Both the position numbers and the translations under genes were made by a program. Positions 1-8,133 of a DNA stretch of 64,000 nucleotides are shown here, one piece after another (position 1 is the stretch's first letter; each line of letters begins with the position of its first letter). The notes under the pieces are model-generated. The model had not been told where the DNA came from. It did not search any database and saw nothing but the letters and a program-made list of their open reading frames with translations. The stretch is taken from contig NZ_JACHMF010000001.1 of NCBI RefSeq assembly GCF_014204895.1, forward strand, positions 5,952,001 to 6,016,000, written 5' to 3'. This stretch comes from Paractinoplanes abujensis. Lineage in GTDB: Bacteria; Actinomycetota; Actinomycetes; Mycobacteriales; Micromonosporaceae.

Positions 1-537
1 CTGGAGCAGGCCGAGCGCCTGGTCCTTGGTCACCCCGACCGGGGCGGTGATCAGCGGCATCTTGGTCATGACGTCGCGCACCTGCGCGTTCTCGTCGGTG
101 ACGAAGCGCATGTCGCGGTTGGTCACGATGCCGACCAGGGTGCCGTCGGCGTCGGTGACCGGCACGCCCGAGATGCGGTAACGGCCGCAGAGCTGGTCGA
201 CCTCGCGCAGCGTGTCGTCGGGGCTGCAGGTGACCGGGTTGGTGATCATGCCCGACTCGGACCGCTTGACCAGGTCGACCTGGGCCGCCTGGTCCTCCGC
301 GGAGAGGTTGCGGTGCAGCACGCCGATGCCACCCTCACGGGCCATGGCGATCGCCATGCGGGCCTCGGTGACGGTGTCCATCGCGGCCGACAGCAGCGGG
401 ATGGTCAAGCTGATGTTGCGGGTGAGCCGCGTGTTCGTGTTGACCCGGCTCGGCACGATGTCCGATTCGCCGGGCTGGAGAAGCACATCGTCGAAGGTCA
501 GACCGAGCGGAACCGTACGGGCCGAGTCAGTTTCCAC
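1..537 (-). CDS. guaB: IMP dehydrogenase, N-terminal part (3' end outside window)
   Basis: Inosine-5'-monophosphate dehydrogenase oxidises IMP to XMP with NAD+, the committed step of GTP synthesis, in the cytosol. The 179 visible codons, read on the minus strand, contain the family start LTFDDVLLQP (about residues 13-22), AAMDTVTEARMAIAMA and GGIGVLHRN of the barrel. The first CBS (Bateman) domain follows, with YRISGVPVTD and GIVTNRDMRF. The C-terminal half with the catalytic Cys loop lies beyond position 1. GTG is chosen as start because an in-frame TAG lies four codons upstream and AGGGA precedes it at suitable spacing. It is divergent from the DUF5319 gene. guaB near bldM and whiD matches the Streptomyces order as I remember it. 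Confidence 0.95.
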   Translation of the reverse strand, partial: METDSARTVPLGLTFDDVLLQPGESDIVPSRVNTNTRLTRNISLTIPLLSAAMDTVTEARMAIAMAREGGIGVLHRNLSAEDQAAQVDLVKRSESGMITNPVTCSPDDTLREVDQLCGRYRISGVPVTDADGTLVGIVTNRDMRFVTDENAQVRDVMTKMPLITAPVGVTKDQALGLLQ

Positions 538-555
538 GGAGCATCCCTAAAGCCG

Positions 556-589
556 GAAGACGGATGGTTCATCGTACCCATCCGTCTTC
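556..589. promoter_or_regulatory. Perfect 12-bp inverted repeat upstream of guaB
   Basis: The arms 556-567 and 578-589 are perfect inverted repeats (GAAGACGGATGG and its complement) around a 10-nt loop. They lie 18 nt upstream of the guaB GTG and about 45-70 nt upstream of the divergent DUF5319 gene. The position suits an operator or a 5'-leader hairpin on the guaB transcript. The function is inferred from position only. Confidence 0.5.
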
Positions 590-658
590 GGCAACCTCGG
601 GGGACGGACAGGACGTGCGGGCCAGCACACATCCGTGGAGGGTGAGTACGGTAAGGGG

Positions 659-1060
659 GTGCAAGAAGAGCCGATCGACCCGTTCAACGGCGACCCCGCC
701 GACCCGGCCGCCGGTCTCGACGACGTCAGCGACGACGCCGAGTCCGAGCCGCTGACCGACGCCGAACGGCAGGACGTCCTCGAGGATCTCTCCGACCTGG
801 AGATCTATCAGGCGCTCCTGAGCCCGACCGGCATCCGCGGCCTGGTCATCGAGTGTGAGGACTGCCACGAGCCGCACTACTTCGACTGGGATCTGCTGCG
901 GGGCAACTTGCGGCATCTGCTGAGCAGCGGGCGTCCCCGAGTGCACGAGCCGGCCTACGATCCCGATCCCGACCACTACGTCACGTGGGAGTACGCGCGC
1001 GGTTACGCCGACGGCGTTCACGACACGCTGACCGAGGGCAACGAGGACGACAAGGAATAA
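659..1060 (+). CDS. DUF5319 family protein
   Basis: This is a small acidic cytosolic protein of the actinobacterial DUF5319 family, function unknown. After a Asp/Glu-rich N-terminus beginning EEPIDPFNGDP it has a core with a CxxC-like pair and aromatic block (ECEDCHEPHYFDWDLLRGNLRH) and an acidic C-terminus; the Cys/His cluster could bind metal, but this is inference. The GTG at 659 is chosen because homologues, as remembered, begin close to the EPIDPF block. An in-frame GTG at 635 would add eight residues, and the GGAGGGTGAG at 637-646 could serve the later start at long spacing. It is divergent from guaB and convergent with the bldM-like gene. Confidence 0.8.
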   Translation: MQEEPIDPFNGDPADPAAGLDDVSDDAESEPLTDAERQDVLEDLSDLEIYQALLSPTGIRGLVIECEDCHEPHYFDWDLLRGNLRHLLSSGRPRVHEPAYDPDPDHYVTWEYARGYADGVHDTLTEGNEDDKE

Positions 1061-1103
1061 AGGAACGGGGGCCTGAGTCTGATGGCTCCGCTTCGCTCCG
1101 CGT

Positions 1104-1204
1104 GGCAATCGCCTTGTAACCGGTGAGATGGCAGGCGATTTCCGCCACCCGCAAACCCCGCGGGCGTCGAAAAACCGACTGCCATCTCACCGGCGGCGAT
1201 CGCC
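1104..1204. repeat. Long imperfect palindrome with 15-bp perfect arms between convergent genes
   Basis: The arms 1120-1134 and 1179-1193 are exact inverted repeats (CCGGTGAGATGGCAG and complement) separated by 44 nt. The flanks extend the symmetry imperfectly (GGCAATCGCC on the left, GGCGATCGCC on the right). It sits in the 157-bp gap between the convergent DUF5319 and bldM-like genes. It may be a bidirectional terminator or a REP/BIME-like element, and the long loop is unusual for a simple terminator. Confidence 0.6.
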
Positions 1205-1217
1205 GGAAGTGTGACTG

Positions 1218-2069
1218 TTAAGCCACCAGCCCGGCCCGGAAGCCGGCCGCGACCGCGTGGGCGCGGTCCCGGGCCCCGAGCTTCCGGAAGAGCCGCCGGG
1301 CGTGGGTCTTGACGGTGTCCTCCGAGACGAAGAGCTCGCGGCCGATCTCGGCGTTGCTCTTGCCGTCGGCCATCCCCCGCAGCACCTGCAGCTCGCGCTC
1401 GGTGAGCGTCAGCCGCCGGCCCGCGGGCGCCGGGTCGGCCACCCCGACCTGGGTCTCGTTGCCGGGCCAGGCCACCATCGGCCGGCCGGTGGCGGGATCG
1501 ATCGGGGCGTCGCCACGCTGCGACGGCACCATGGGCGCGTTGGGACCGAGCACGGCCGGCACGGCCGCCGCGTTCGGCGCCCCTACGGACAGACCGTTCT
1601 GGTAGGCCGCCCGGGCCGCCGTCGAGTTGTTGTTGCGGGCTCCGCCGGCGACTGCCGCCGGCTGGGCGTTCGCCCCGTTGATCGGCATGCCCTGCGGGCG
1701 CACCGGGAGCAGCAGCAGGAGCAGTGCCTTGGCCACGACGCTGACCAGGTCGTGCTCGACGCCGCGGATGACGCCGCGGGCACCGGCGGCGACGGCCGCC
1801 GCGGCCACCCGCGGGTCCTCGGCGCCGAAGAGCACCACCTGCGCCTGGGGCGCACGGGCAAGGACGCGCCGGGTGAAACCGACGCTGTCGGGACGAGTCA
1901 CGGCGGTGTCAGCCAGGACCACTTCAGCCGGCCGTTCAGCCAGGCGGATCATGGCCTCGGTCTCGCTGACCGCGGTCCGGACGACGCCGGTCATGCCGAG
2001 CCGGGCCGCGGTGGACGCGACGGTCTGGGCCGCCAGCGGGGTACGGACGCACACGAGGACGGTACGCAC
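1218..2069 (-). CDS. bldM: BldM-like orphan response regulator (atypical receiver, LuxR/NarL HTH)
   Basis: A 283-aa DNA-binding regulator. The C-terminal 65 residues (LTLTERELQVLRGM...SNAEIGRELFVSEDTVKTH...) form a NarL/LuxR helix-turn-helix that closely matches remembered Streptomyces BldM, including a C-terminus near GFRAGLV. Residues 1-115 form an atypical receiver. The phosphoacceptor-position Asp is kept in VVLADTAV, but the N-terminal acidic pair is absent (CVRTP) and the usual conserved Lys is Arg. A roughly 90-residue linker rich in Ala, Asn and Pro joins the two, making the protein about 80 aa longer than BldM (about 200 aa). BldM controls aerial growth and spore genes. Divergent whiD and nearby guaB and groES/EL support orthology; paralogy remains possible. 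Confidence 0.75.
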   Translation of the reverse strand: MRTVLVCVRTPLAAQTVASTAARLGMTGVVRTAVSETEAMIRLAERPAEVVLADTAVTRPDSVGFTRRVLARAPQAQVVLFGAEDPRVAAAAVAAGARGVIRGVEHDLVSVVAKALLLLLLPVRPQGMPINGANAQPAAVAGGARNNNSTAARAAYQNGLSVGAPNAAAVPAVLGPNAPMVPSQRGDAPIDPATGRPMVAWPGNETQVGVADPAPAGRRLTLTERELQVLRGMADGKSNAEIGRELFVSEDTVKTHARRLFRKLGARDRAHAVAAGFRAGLVA

Positions 2070-2300
2070 AGTGATCCTCCTTCTCTCTCAGAGGAGATCA
2101 CGCGAGGGCCGCAGCATTACGCGCTTTAGATGGAAAAAATGGGAAAGATCGGTATCAGTAGCTTGCCCGATGCCATGCGGCTTCAGAAGACATCGACATG
2201 TTGCGTGTGAGCCTGGGATCACCGGGGTAACACCGCGGCAGGCCTGAGCAAGGGCCCTCGTGACGACACTCCGCGGTGCCGCGCGGGAGGAGGGTGTTAC
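2070..2300. other. Divergent intergenic region between bldM-like gene and whiD
   Basis: The 231 bp must hold the promoters of both developmental regulators. The whiD side ends with a strong Shine-Dalgarno (GGGAGGAGGG at about 2285-2294). No clear -10/-35 pair or long inverted repeat stood out by eye. The stretch from 2130 to 2200 is less GC-rich than the surrounding genes. Confidence 0.6.
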
Positions 2301-2690
2301 ATGTCGAACGTTCGCAGACTGCCCGGGCCCATCGCCGACCTGTGGGACTGGCAGCGACTTGGTCTGTGCCGAGGCCGGGACAGCGCTCAATTCTTCCACC
2401 CGGACGGCGAACGCGGTTCGTCCCGCAACCGCCGGGAAGCCAAAGCCAAGAGCATGTGTGGCGCGTGCCCCGTCCGGGCCGAGTGCGCCGCGCACGCCCT
2501 CGCGGTTCGCGAGCCGTACGGGGTCTGGGGCGGCCTCACCGAAGCGGAGCGGCTGCGGCTGCTCGCCGTCGGTTGGGAGGACACCGCCGACCGCCATCAC
2601 GGACGAGTCGACCTGGCCCGGCTGGAGGCCCGGCTCGGCCGGCCCCACAAGTCAGCCGTTCCCGCGCAGCGGCAGGCCCCGGCGGCCTGA
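2301..2690 (+). CDS. whiD: WhiB-family iron-sulfur regulator WhiD (WhiB3 orthologue)
   Basis: A 129-aa Wbl protein that binds a redox- and NO-sensitive [4Fe-4S] cluster and works with the primary sigma factor. Cluster ligands are Cys23, Cys53, Cys56 and Cys62 (LCRG, then MCGACPVRAEC). The sigma-contact turn GVWGGLTEAER follows. The N-terminus (LPGPIADLWDWQ) and the FFHPDGERG segment match remembered M. tuberculosis WhiB3 and Streptomyces WhiD. WhiD is needed for spore septation and maturation. The C-terminal 40 residues are Arg/His/Ala-rich and variable in the family. A strong GGAGG precedes the ATG. It is divergent from the bldM-like gene, as whiD and bldM are neighbours in Streptomyces. Confidence 0.92.
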   Translation: MSNVRRLPGPIADLWDWQRLGLCRGRDSAQFFHPDGERGSSRNRREAKAKSMCGACPVRAECAAHALAVREPYGVWGGLTEAERLRLLAVGWEDTADRHHGRVDLARLEARLGRPHKSAVPAQRQAPAA

Positions 2691-2872
2691 CGCCGCACCC
2701 TAGGCATCACCATGACGATCCGGTCCCCGTTCGGGGGCCGGGTCGAGTTGTTCGACGGCTCTTCATCAACCGCATTGGTGGACATGCAAGCCACCGTATG
2801 AGCGACTTGCGCACCGGCGACGGACCGCAGGTGCGGCCTTCAAGTAACCGGCACCTTCGCGTTCCGCTGATG

Positions 2873-4540
2873 TCAGTTCTCGATGCCCACCCGGATCTGA
2901 TGCCACCCGGACGCCCCGTCGGGCGCGGGCGGAGCCGGAGTGCTCGTCTGCGTCACCCCTTGGCCGTCGGTCGCCCGCACCCGGAGTGAGTGCTCCCCCG
3001 GGGTAGCCGGCCACGACCAGCTCCACTGACGCCACGTGTCGCTCGAAACCGTCGCGGCCAGAGTCGCCTCGGCCCATTCGCCGTCGTCGACCTGAACCTC
3101 GACCTTCGTGATCCCGCGATGCTGGGCCCATGCCACGCCGCCCACCACGACCGGCCCGGCCGGGCGTTTGCCCCCGTCGCGCGGCGTGTCGATCCGGGCC
3201 GCGGTCTTGATCGGGGCCTGCGCCGCCCAGCCTCGGGGCACCCAGTAGGCGTCGAAGTCGGAGAAACGGCTGAGCTCGATCTCGGTGATCCACTTGCAGG
3301 CGCTGACGTAGCCGTACAGACCGGGCACCACCATCCGTACGGGGAAACCGTGGCTGACCGGCAGCGGCTCGCCGTTCATGCCGACCGCGAGCAGCGCGTC
3401 CCGCCCGTCCATCAGCACCGAGGTCGGGCTGCCGCAGGTCCAGCCGTCGACCGACCGCTGCACCACCTGGTCGGCGCCGGGCAGTGGCCCCGCCTCCTCC
3501 AGCAGCTCGCGGATCGGCGTGCCGAGCCAGAGCGCGTTGCCGATCAGATCGCCCCCGACCTCGTTGGAGACGCAGGCCAGCGTCACGTAGCGCTCGATCA
3601 TCGGCCGTTGCAGCAGCTGCTCCCAGGTGATGGTGATCGGGTTACGCACCATCCCGTGAATCCGCAACTGCCAGTTCGCCGGGTCGATCCGCGGCGGGAT
3701 GAGCGCCGTGTCGATCCGGTAGAAGTCCTTGTTGGGCGAGATGTACGGCGTCGCCCCCGGCACCTGCGCTCCGGCGGGCACCGGCGGCGCGTTCTGCCGG
3801 GCCGCCGGCAGCACCACCTGGCTGCGGGCCGTGGTCACCGCCTGCCGCGACGTCCACCAGCGCCCGGCCAGCCCCGACACGGCCGCCGCCCCCGCGGCCA
3901 GCCCCAGACTCTTCAGGAAACCCCGGCGACCTTCCCCGTACGGGTCCCGACCGGCCTCGGCGCCTTCGCGCGCCGGGTCGTCCGCCCGCTGCGGGATGGC
4001 CCCGGTGGTGGCGCCGGGGCCCACCCCGGCCCCGGCCCGGACCGCCGCCGGGACCGTGGTGCGTTCCCCGGCCCGGACACGGTGGCCGGCCCGCAGGGTC
4101 AATGCCGCCGCGGGCACCCCGGCCTGTTCCAGCAGCTGCCGCAGCACCCACACGGCCAGCGCAGCCCCGGCCACCGTGGGCAGCCAGGCGAACACCCCGG
4201 CGTCGTGCCGGGTCATCGCGGCCAGCACGCCGACCAGTGCGAACAGCCCGATCCCGCCCACCGCGAGCCGCCACGACCGCAGCGCGGCCACACCCACCCC
4301 GTACGCGTAGGCCGCCAGCAGGATCGACGTGCCCACGATCAGGGCCGTCTTGTCGTGCACGCCGAAGACCCGTACGCCGAAGTCCTTGACCGGCGCGGGC
4401 ACGTTGTCGACCACCACGCCACCCACGGCGATCAGCGGCGCCGACAACGGGCCGGTCAGAACGGCGACCACCTCGGCGGCCCCCACGGCAACCGCGGCCG
4501 CCGCCACACCGGACAACCCGGCGCGTACCGAAAGCTTCAC
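2873..4540 (-). CDS. Membrane-anchored molybdopterin-dependent oxidoreductase (sulfite oxidase family, Tat motif)
   Basis: A 555-aa molybdoenzyme of the sulfite oxidase/YedY superfamily, predicted to act on the outer face of the membrane. Residues about 5-135 hold four hydrophobic segments. An internal twin-arginine motif RRGFLK (205-210) and a hydrophobic stretch follow. The molybdopterin domain runs from about 265 to 445, with the Mo-ligating Cys323 in TLACVSNEVGG. The C-terminal 90 residues resemble the Ig-like Mo-co dimerisation domain. The substrate is unknown; sulfite or an S- or N-oxide are family possibilities. GTG at 4540 is chosen because it begins the first hydrophobic segment and follows GGGAT. 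The open frame continues upstream without support. It lies downstream of the ROK gene beyond a hairpin. Confidence 0.85.
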   Translation of the reverse strand: MKLSVRAGLSGVAAAAVAVGAAEVVAVLTGPLSAPLIAVGGVVVDNVPAPVKDFGVRVFGVHDKTALIVGTSILLAAYAYGVGVAALRSWRLAVGGIGLFALVGVLAAMTRHDAGVFAWLPTVAGAALAVWVLRQLLEQAGVPAAALTLRAGHRVRAGERTTVPAAVRAGAGVGPGATTGAIPQRADDPAREGAEAGRDPYGEGRRGFLKSLGLAAGAAAVSGLAGRWWTSRQAVTTARSQVVLPAARQNAPPVPAGAQVPGATPYISPNKDFYRIDTALIPPRIDPANWQLRIHGMVRNPITITWEQLLQRPMIERYVTLACVSNEVGGDLIGNALWLGTPIRELLEEAGPLPGADQVVQRSVDGWTCGSPTSVLMDGRDALLAVGMNGEPLPVSHGFPVRMVVPGLYGYVSACKWITEIELSRFSDFDAYWVPRGWAAQAPIKTAARIDTPRDGGKRPAGPVVVGGVAWAQHRGITKVEVQVDDGEWAEATLAATVSSDTWRQWSWSWPATPGEHSLRVRATDGQGVTQTSTPAPPAPDGASGWHQIRVGIEN

Positions 4541-4610
4541 GATCCCATCGTGCTCCGCGCCGGGCCGAACGACGACGGCCCGGGCCGTGCCGTAAGGAAG
4601 CCGTAACCGG

Positions 4611-4649
4611 CGACGAGGCCGTTCCGCGGCGGCGGGAACGGCCTCGTCG
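4611..4649 (-). terminator. Hairpin terminator after the ROK/ABC sugar operon
   Basis: The perfect 15-bp arms 4611-4625 and 4635-4649 (CGACGAGGCCGTTCC and complement) surround a 9-nt loop, 35 bp beyond the ROK stop. There is no T-run, which is common in high-GC actinobacteria. It probably separates the sugar operon from the molybdoenzyme gene. Confidence 0.7.
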
Positions 4650-4683
4650 GCAGTCGTGGGCGGGCTGGCCCTCGTACGGGAAG

Positions 4684-5862
4684 TCAGTTGATCAGGGGGT
4701 CTTTCAGGAGGTGCTCGAAGGCCAGCTCGCCCGCGCCGATCAGGGCCGCGTCGTCGCCCAGTTCCGGGGTGCGCAGGCGGATGTGCTCGCGGCACGCCGG
4801 CAGGCCGATCGCGTTCAGGCGGCTGCGGATCTGCGCCGCGGCCACCAGGTACACGTCGCGCAGGGTGCCGCCGAAGATCACGGCCTCGGGGTTGAAGATG
4901 TTGACCAGGTTGCCGACGCCGAAGCCGATCCACTCGCCGACCTGACGCACGGCGAACTGGGCCTGGCTGTCGCCACGCATGGCCGCGTCAACGACGCCCA
5001 GCACCGCCTCGCGCCCGCTCTGATCGCCCCGCCCGGCGTGCTTGAGCAGGGCGTACTCGCCGATCTCGGTCTCCCAGCAGCCGCGCGAGCCGCAACTGCA
5101 CTCGCGGCCGTACGGGTTGACGACCATATGACCGACCTCGCCGCCGTACCCGCCGTGCCCGGCCACCCGGCGGCCGTCGGCGATGATGCCGGCGCCCACC
5201 CCGACGTCGCCGTACAGGTAGATGACGTTGTCGCAGCCCGCGGCCGCGCCCCGGCTGTGTTCGACCAGGGCCGACACGTCGGCGTGGTTGCCCAGGGTGA
5301 GCCGGCCGGCGTCACCGAGTTCGGCGCGGAGCGCTGCGCCTACCGGCTCCTCGACCCAGCCGATGGTGGGGGCCAGGCGCACCACGCCGTCGGCGCGGCG
5401 CACCATTCCCGCGACCGCCACGCCGGTGCCGACGTAACGGGTGTCGTCGGGCACGCCGGCCCGCATCTCGTGGACGAACTCCGCCAGCGGCTGCACCGCG
5501 TCGAGCACCTGCATGCCGCGCGGCCGGTCGGTCTCACGGCGGTCCAGGATGCGCCCGCCCAGCCCGACACGAGCCGCCCGCAGGCGGTCCACCTCGATGC
5601 TCAGGGCCCACGAATACACCCGGGACGACTCGGGCCGGACGACCAGCGACGGTCGTCCGGCCCGGCCGGTCTCTCGTGGTGCCGCCTCGCTGACCAGCCC
5701 TGCGGTGGTCAGGTCGGCGGTCAGGGCCCCGATGGTGCTCCGGTTCAGACCGAGCCGGTTGGTGAGTTCGGCCCGCGACGTCGCCCCGTGTACGTGTACG
5801 TACCGGAGCAGCGTCCCGAGATTGTGCCGGCGCACCTCCTCCTGGCTGGGGCCGGCCCGCAT
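4684..5862 (-). CDS. ROK-family transcriptional repressor
   Basis: A 392-aa sugar-responsive repressor of the NagC/XylR ROK type. Residues 10-60 form an N-terminal winged helix (TSRAELTNRLGLNRSTIGALTADL). A sugar-kinase-like fold follows, with a phosphate-loop-like segment around YGDVGVGAGI. The ROK zinc motif has His245, Cys255, Cys257 and Cys262 (GHMVVNPYGRECSCGSRGCWE). It is the last gene of a minus-strand cluster, 34 bp after the permease of a xylose-type ABC transporter, so it very probably represses that operon and is released by the transported sugar. The operator has not been identified; a palindrome at 9361-9401 is a candidate. Confidence 0.92.
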   Translation of the reverse strand: MRAGPSQEEVRRHNLGTLLRYVHVHGATSRAELTNRLGLNRSTIGALTADLTTAGLVSEAAPRETGRAGRPSLVVRPESSRVYSWALSIEVDRLRAARVGLGGRILDRRETDRPRGMQVLDAVQPLAEFVHEMRAGVPDDTRYVGTGVAVAGMVRRADGVVRLAPTIGWVEEPVGAALRAELGDAGRLTLGNHADVSALVEHSRGAAAGCDNVIYLYGDVGVGAGIIADGRRVAGHGGYGGEVGHMVVNPYGRECSCGSRGCWETEIGEYALLKHAGRGDQSGREAVLGVVDAAMRGDSQAQFAVRQVGEWIGFGVGNLVNIFNPEAVIFGGTLRDVYLVAAAQIRSRLNAIGLPACREHIRLRTPELGDDAALIGAGELAFEHLLKDPLIN

Positions 5863-5896
5863 CAGCGTGCCGTCCCCGGTTCCAGGCGGATCGTGT

Positions 5897-7153
5897 TCAT
5901 CGGTTGCCGGTAGCGGCCGCTCTGCGCCGGGCCAAGGCGTCGACGCTCGCGGCGACCAGCAGGATCAGACCGGTCACGATGAACTTGGTGCCGGAGTTGA
6001 AGCCCATCAGCGTCATGCCGTTGTCGATCACGGCGATCACCGCGCCGCCGATCACCGCGTTGATCACCTTGCCCTTGCCACCGAAGAGGCTGGTGCCACC
6101 GATGACGGCCGCGCCCACCGAGTACAGCAGGATGTTGCTGCCACCGGTGTTCGGGTCGACCGAGCTGGCCCGGCTGACGGCCATGATGCCGCCGATCGCG
6201 GCCATGAACGAGCCGATGACGAAGACCGAGATGCGGATCCGGTCGACCGGGATACCGGCGCGACGGGCCGCCTCGGTGTTGCCACCGACCGCGTAGACGT
6301 GCCGGCCGTAGCTGGTGCGGCCCAGGACGAAGGTCCACAGCACCAGGAAGAAGCCGATGATCGGGACGACGATCGGCACGCCCTTGAGCGAGTTGATCGC
6401 CGGGTTGATCGCGCGCTCCTGGCAGAGGATCGCGGTCGCCACCAGCAGCAGCACCGCCAGACCGCCGATGCGCAGCAGCACGATGCCCAGAGGGTCGGTG
6501 ACCAGGCCCCGCTTGGCCCGGCTCCGCATCTGGTTGAACTGCACCGCGGCGTAACCGACGACGGCGAGGATGGCCAGCAGCCAGCTCCACGTCACCGACA
6601 GGTTGTTGTTGTTGAGCGCGTTGAAGAACTCGTTACGGGTCGAGATGTTGGTGCCGCCGCCGAGCAGGACGAGCAGAACGCCCTGGAAGGCGAGGAACGC
6701 CGCCAGGGTGACCACGAACGACGGAATGCCCAGCTTGGCCACCAGGAAGCCCAGCACGAAGCCGATGACGATGCCGGTGACCAGCGCGACCGGGATGGCG
6801 GTGTACCAGTCCCAGCCGTGGTTGGTCAGCAGGATCGCGACGACCGCGCCGCACACACCGGAGGCGAAACCGGCGGAGAGGTCGATCTCGCCCAGCAGCA
6901 GGACGAAGATCAGGCCCATCGCGATGAAGACGACCTGCGCGCTCTGGTTGAACAGGTTCGCGAAGTTGAGGCCGCTGAAGAACGTGTCCCGGGCGATGCC
7001 GAAGATCAGGCTCAGGACGATCAGGCCCAGGATGGCGGGCAGGGTGCCGAGGTCGCCGCCGCGCACCCGGGCCCAGTAGTCGTTGATGTAGCTGGCGACG
7101 GTCGGCTTGACGACCTTGACGCCGCCGGCCGTGGTGGTCGTGGTGGTGGTCAC
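5897..7153 (-). CDS. Sugar ABC transporter permease (XylH-like)
   Basis: A 418-aa integral membrane subunit of a carbohydrate-uptake (CUT2) ABC importer. After a Thr-rich cytosolic N-terminus it shows about ten hydrophobic segments. It carries the CUT2 permease signatures LLLGEIDLSAGF and GRHVYAVGGNTEAARRAGI (the loop that contacts the ATPase) plus GGTSLFGGKGKV near the C-terminus. Its ATG overlaps the stop of the upstream ATPase gene by 4 nt, implying translational coupling. It forms one transporter with the ATPase at 7150-7968 and the binding lipoprotein at 8134-9246. Xylose is the most likely substrate by resemblance to XylH; other pentoses or hexoses are possible. Confidence 0.92.
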   Translation of the reverse strand: MTTTTTTTAGGVKVVKPTVASYINDYWARVRGGDLGTLPAILGLIVLSLIFGIARDTFFSGLNFANLFNQSAQVVFIAMGLIFVLLLGEIDLSAGFASGVCGAVVAILLTNHGWDWYTAIPVALVTGIVIGFVLGFLVAKLGIPSFVVTLAAFLAFQGVLLVLLGGGTNISTRNEFFNALNNNNLSVTWSWLLAILAVVGYAAVQFNQMRSRAKRGLVTDPLGIVLLRIGGLAVLLLVATAILCQERAINPAINSLKGVPIVVPIIGFFLVLWTFVLGRTSYGRHVYAVGGNTEAARRAGIPVDRIRISVFVIGSFMAAIGGIMAVSRASSVDPNTGGSNILLYSVGAAVIGGTSLFGGKGKVINAVIGGAVIAVIDNGMTLMGFNSGTKFIVTGLILLVAASVDALARRRAAATGNR

Positions 7154-7968
7154 TTGTCGCCTCCCGGCGTGATGTCGACGACGTCCCCGCCGAAGTCAGC
7201 TGCCGGCTTCTCGGGAGGCAGGCCGATGTTGCCGCTGCGGCCGCCGGTGATGAGCTCGACCACCTGCGAGTGGGTCACATCGGTGGTCTTGACCTGGGCC
7301 GCCATCCGGCCGAGGTAGAGCGCCGCGATCCGGTCGGAGACCGCGAACACGTCGTTCATGTTGTGCGAGATCAGCACGACGCCCAGGCCGTTGTCGGCCA
7401 GGCGGCGCACCAGCTCGAGCACCTGCGCGGTCTGCGCGACGCCGAGGGCGGCGGTCGGCTCGTCCAGGATCACGATCTTCGAGTTCCACAGCACGGCCTT
7501 GGCGATCGCCACGGTCTGTCGCTGCCCACCGGAAAGGCTGGCGACAAGCTGCCGCAGCGACTTCAAGGTGCGCACCGAGAGGCTGGCGAGGGCGTCGCCG
7601 GCCATCTGTTCCATGGTCGGCTCGTCGAGCACGATGCCGCGCTTCTTCTCGCGTCCGAGGAACATGTTCTGGACCACGTCCAGGTTGTCGCACAGTGCCA
7701 GGTCCTGGTAGACGACCTCGATGCCCAGCCCGGAGGCGTCGCTCGGGCTGTGGATCGCGACCTGGTTGCCTTCGAAGGTCACCGTGCCGGAGTCGATCTG
7801 ATAGATGCCACTGATGCATTTGACCAGCGTCGACTTGCCGGCGCCGTTGTCGCCGACGAGAGCAGTGACCTCGCCGGGGTAGACGCTCAGGCCGACGTCA
7901 TGCAGAACCTGAACGGGACCGAAGCCTTTGTTGATCCCGCTGAGTTCCAAGAGGGGTGTCGCGGCCAC
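7150..7968 (-). CDS. Sugar ABC transporter ATPase, single-domain
   Basis: A 272-aa nucleotide-binding subunit of the CUT2 importer. Walker A is GDNGAGKST (about residues 39-47), the Q-loop is in VVYQDLALCDNL, the signature is LSGGQRQ, Walker B is IVILDEPTAAL, and the switch His is in VLISHNM. Most CUT2 ATPases such as XylG and RbsA have two fused domains of about 500 aa; this one has a single domain and would act as a homodimer, an arrangement known in some actinobacterial xylose and fructose systems. It lies between the binding protein and the permease, overlapping the latter by 4 nt. A hairpin-rich 165-bp spacer separates it from the binding-protein gene. Confidence 0.93.
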   Translation of the reverse strand: MAATPLLELSGINKGFGPVQVLHDVGLSVYPGEVTALVGDNGAGKSTLVKCISGIYQIDSGTVTFEGNQVAIHSPSDASGLGIEVVYQDLALCDNLDVVQNMFLGREKKRGIVLDEPTMEQMAGDALASLSVRTLKSLRQLVASLSGGQRQTVAIAKAVLWNSKIVILDEPTAALGVAQTAQVLELVRRLADNGLGVVLISHNMNDVFAVSDRIAALYLGRMAAQVKTTDVTHSQVVELITGGRSGNIGLPPEKPAADFGGDVVDITPGGDK

Positions 7969-8003
7969 GGTGTTTCTCCTTCGCTAAGTGACCGGTTTGC
8001 CGC

Positions 8004-8093
8004 CCCCGGCGCGCGGCCGGGGACGGCAGGGTGGGGGGTAACCCAATTCCGGCGCCGCCCACGCCCCCGTTGACCAGGGGAATGAGCGGCGCC
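8004..8093 (-). promoter_or_regulatory. Two intra-operon hairpins between binding protein and ATPase genes
   Basis: One stem pairs 8051-8058 with 8086-8093 (GGCGCCGC and complement) and has an inner CCCC/GGGG stem (8065-8068 with 8077-8080). A second pairs 8004-8010 with 8016-8022 (CCCCGGC/GCCGGGG). Such spacers usually stabilise or partly terminate the upstream message, so that binding protein exceeds ATPase and permease. That role is inferred. Confidence 0.55.
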
Positions 8094-8133
8094 GTCGTCA
8101 GTTCGGGTCTAGCCCGTCATCAGTTGAGGATTC

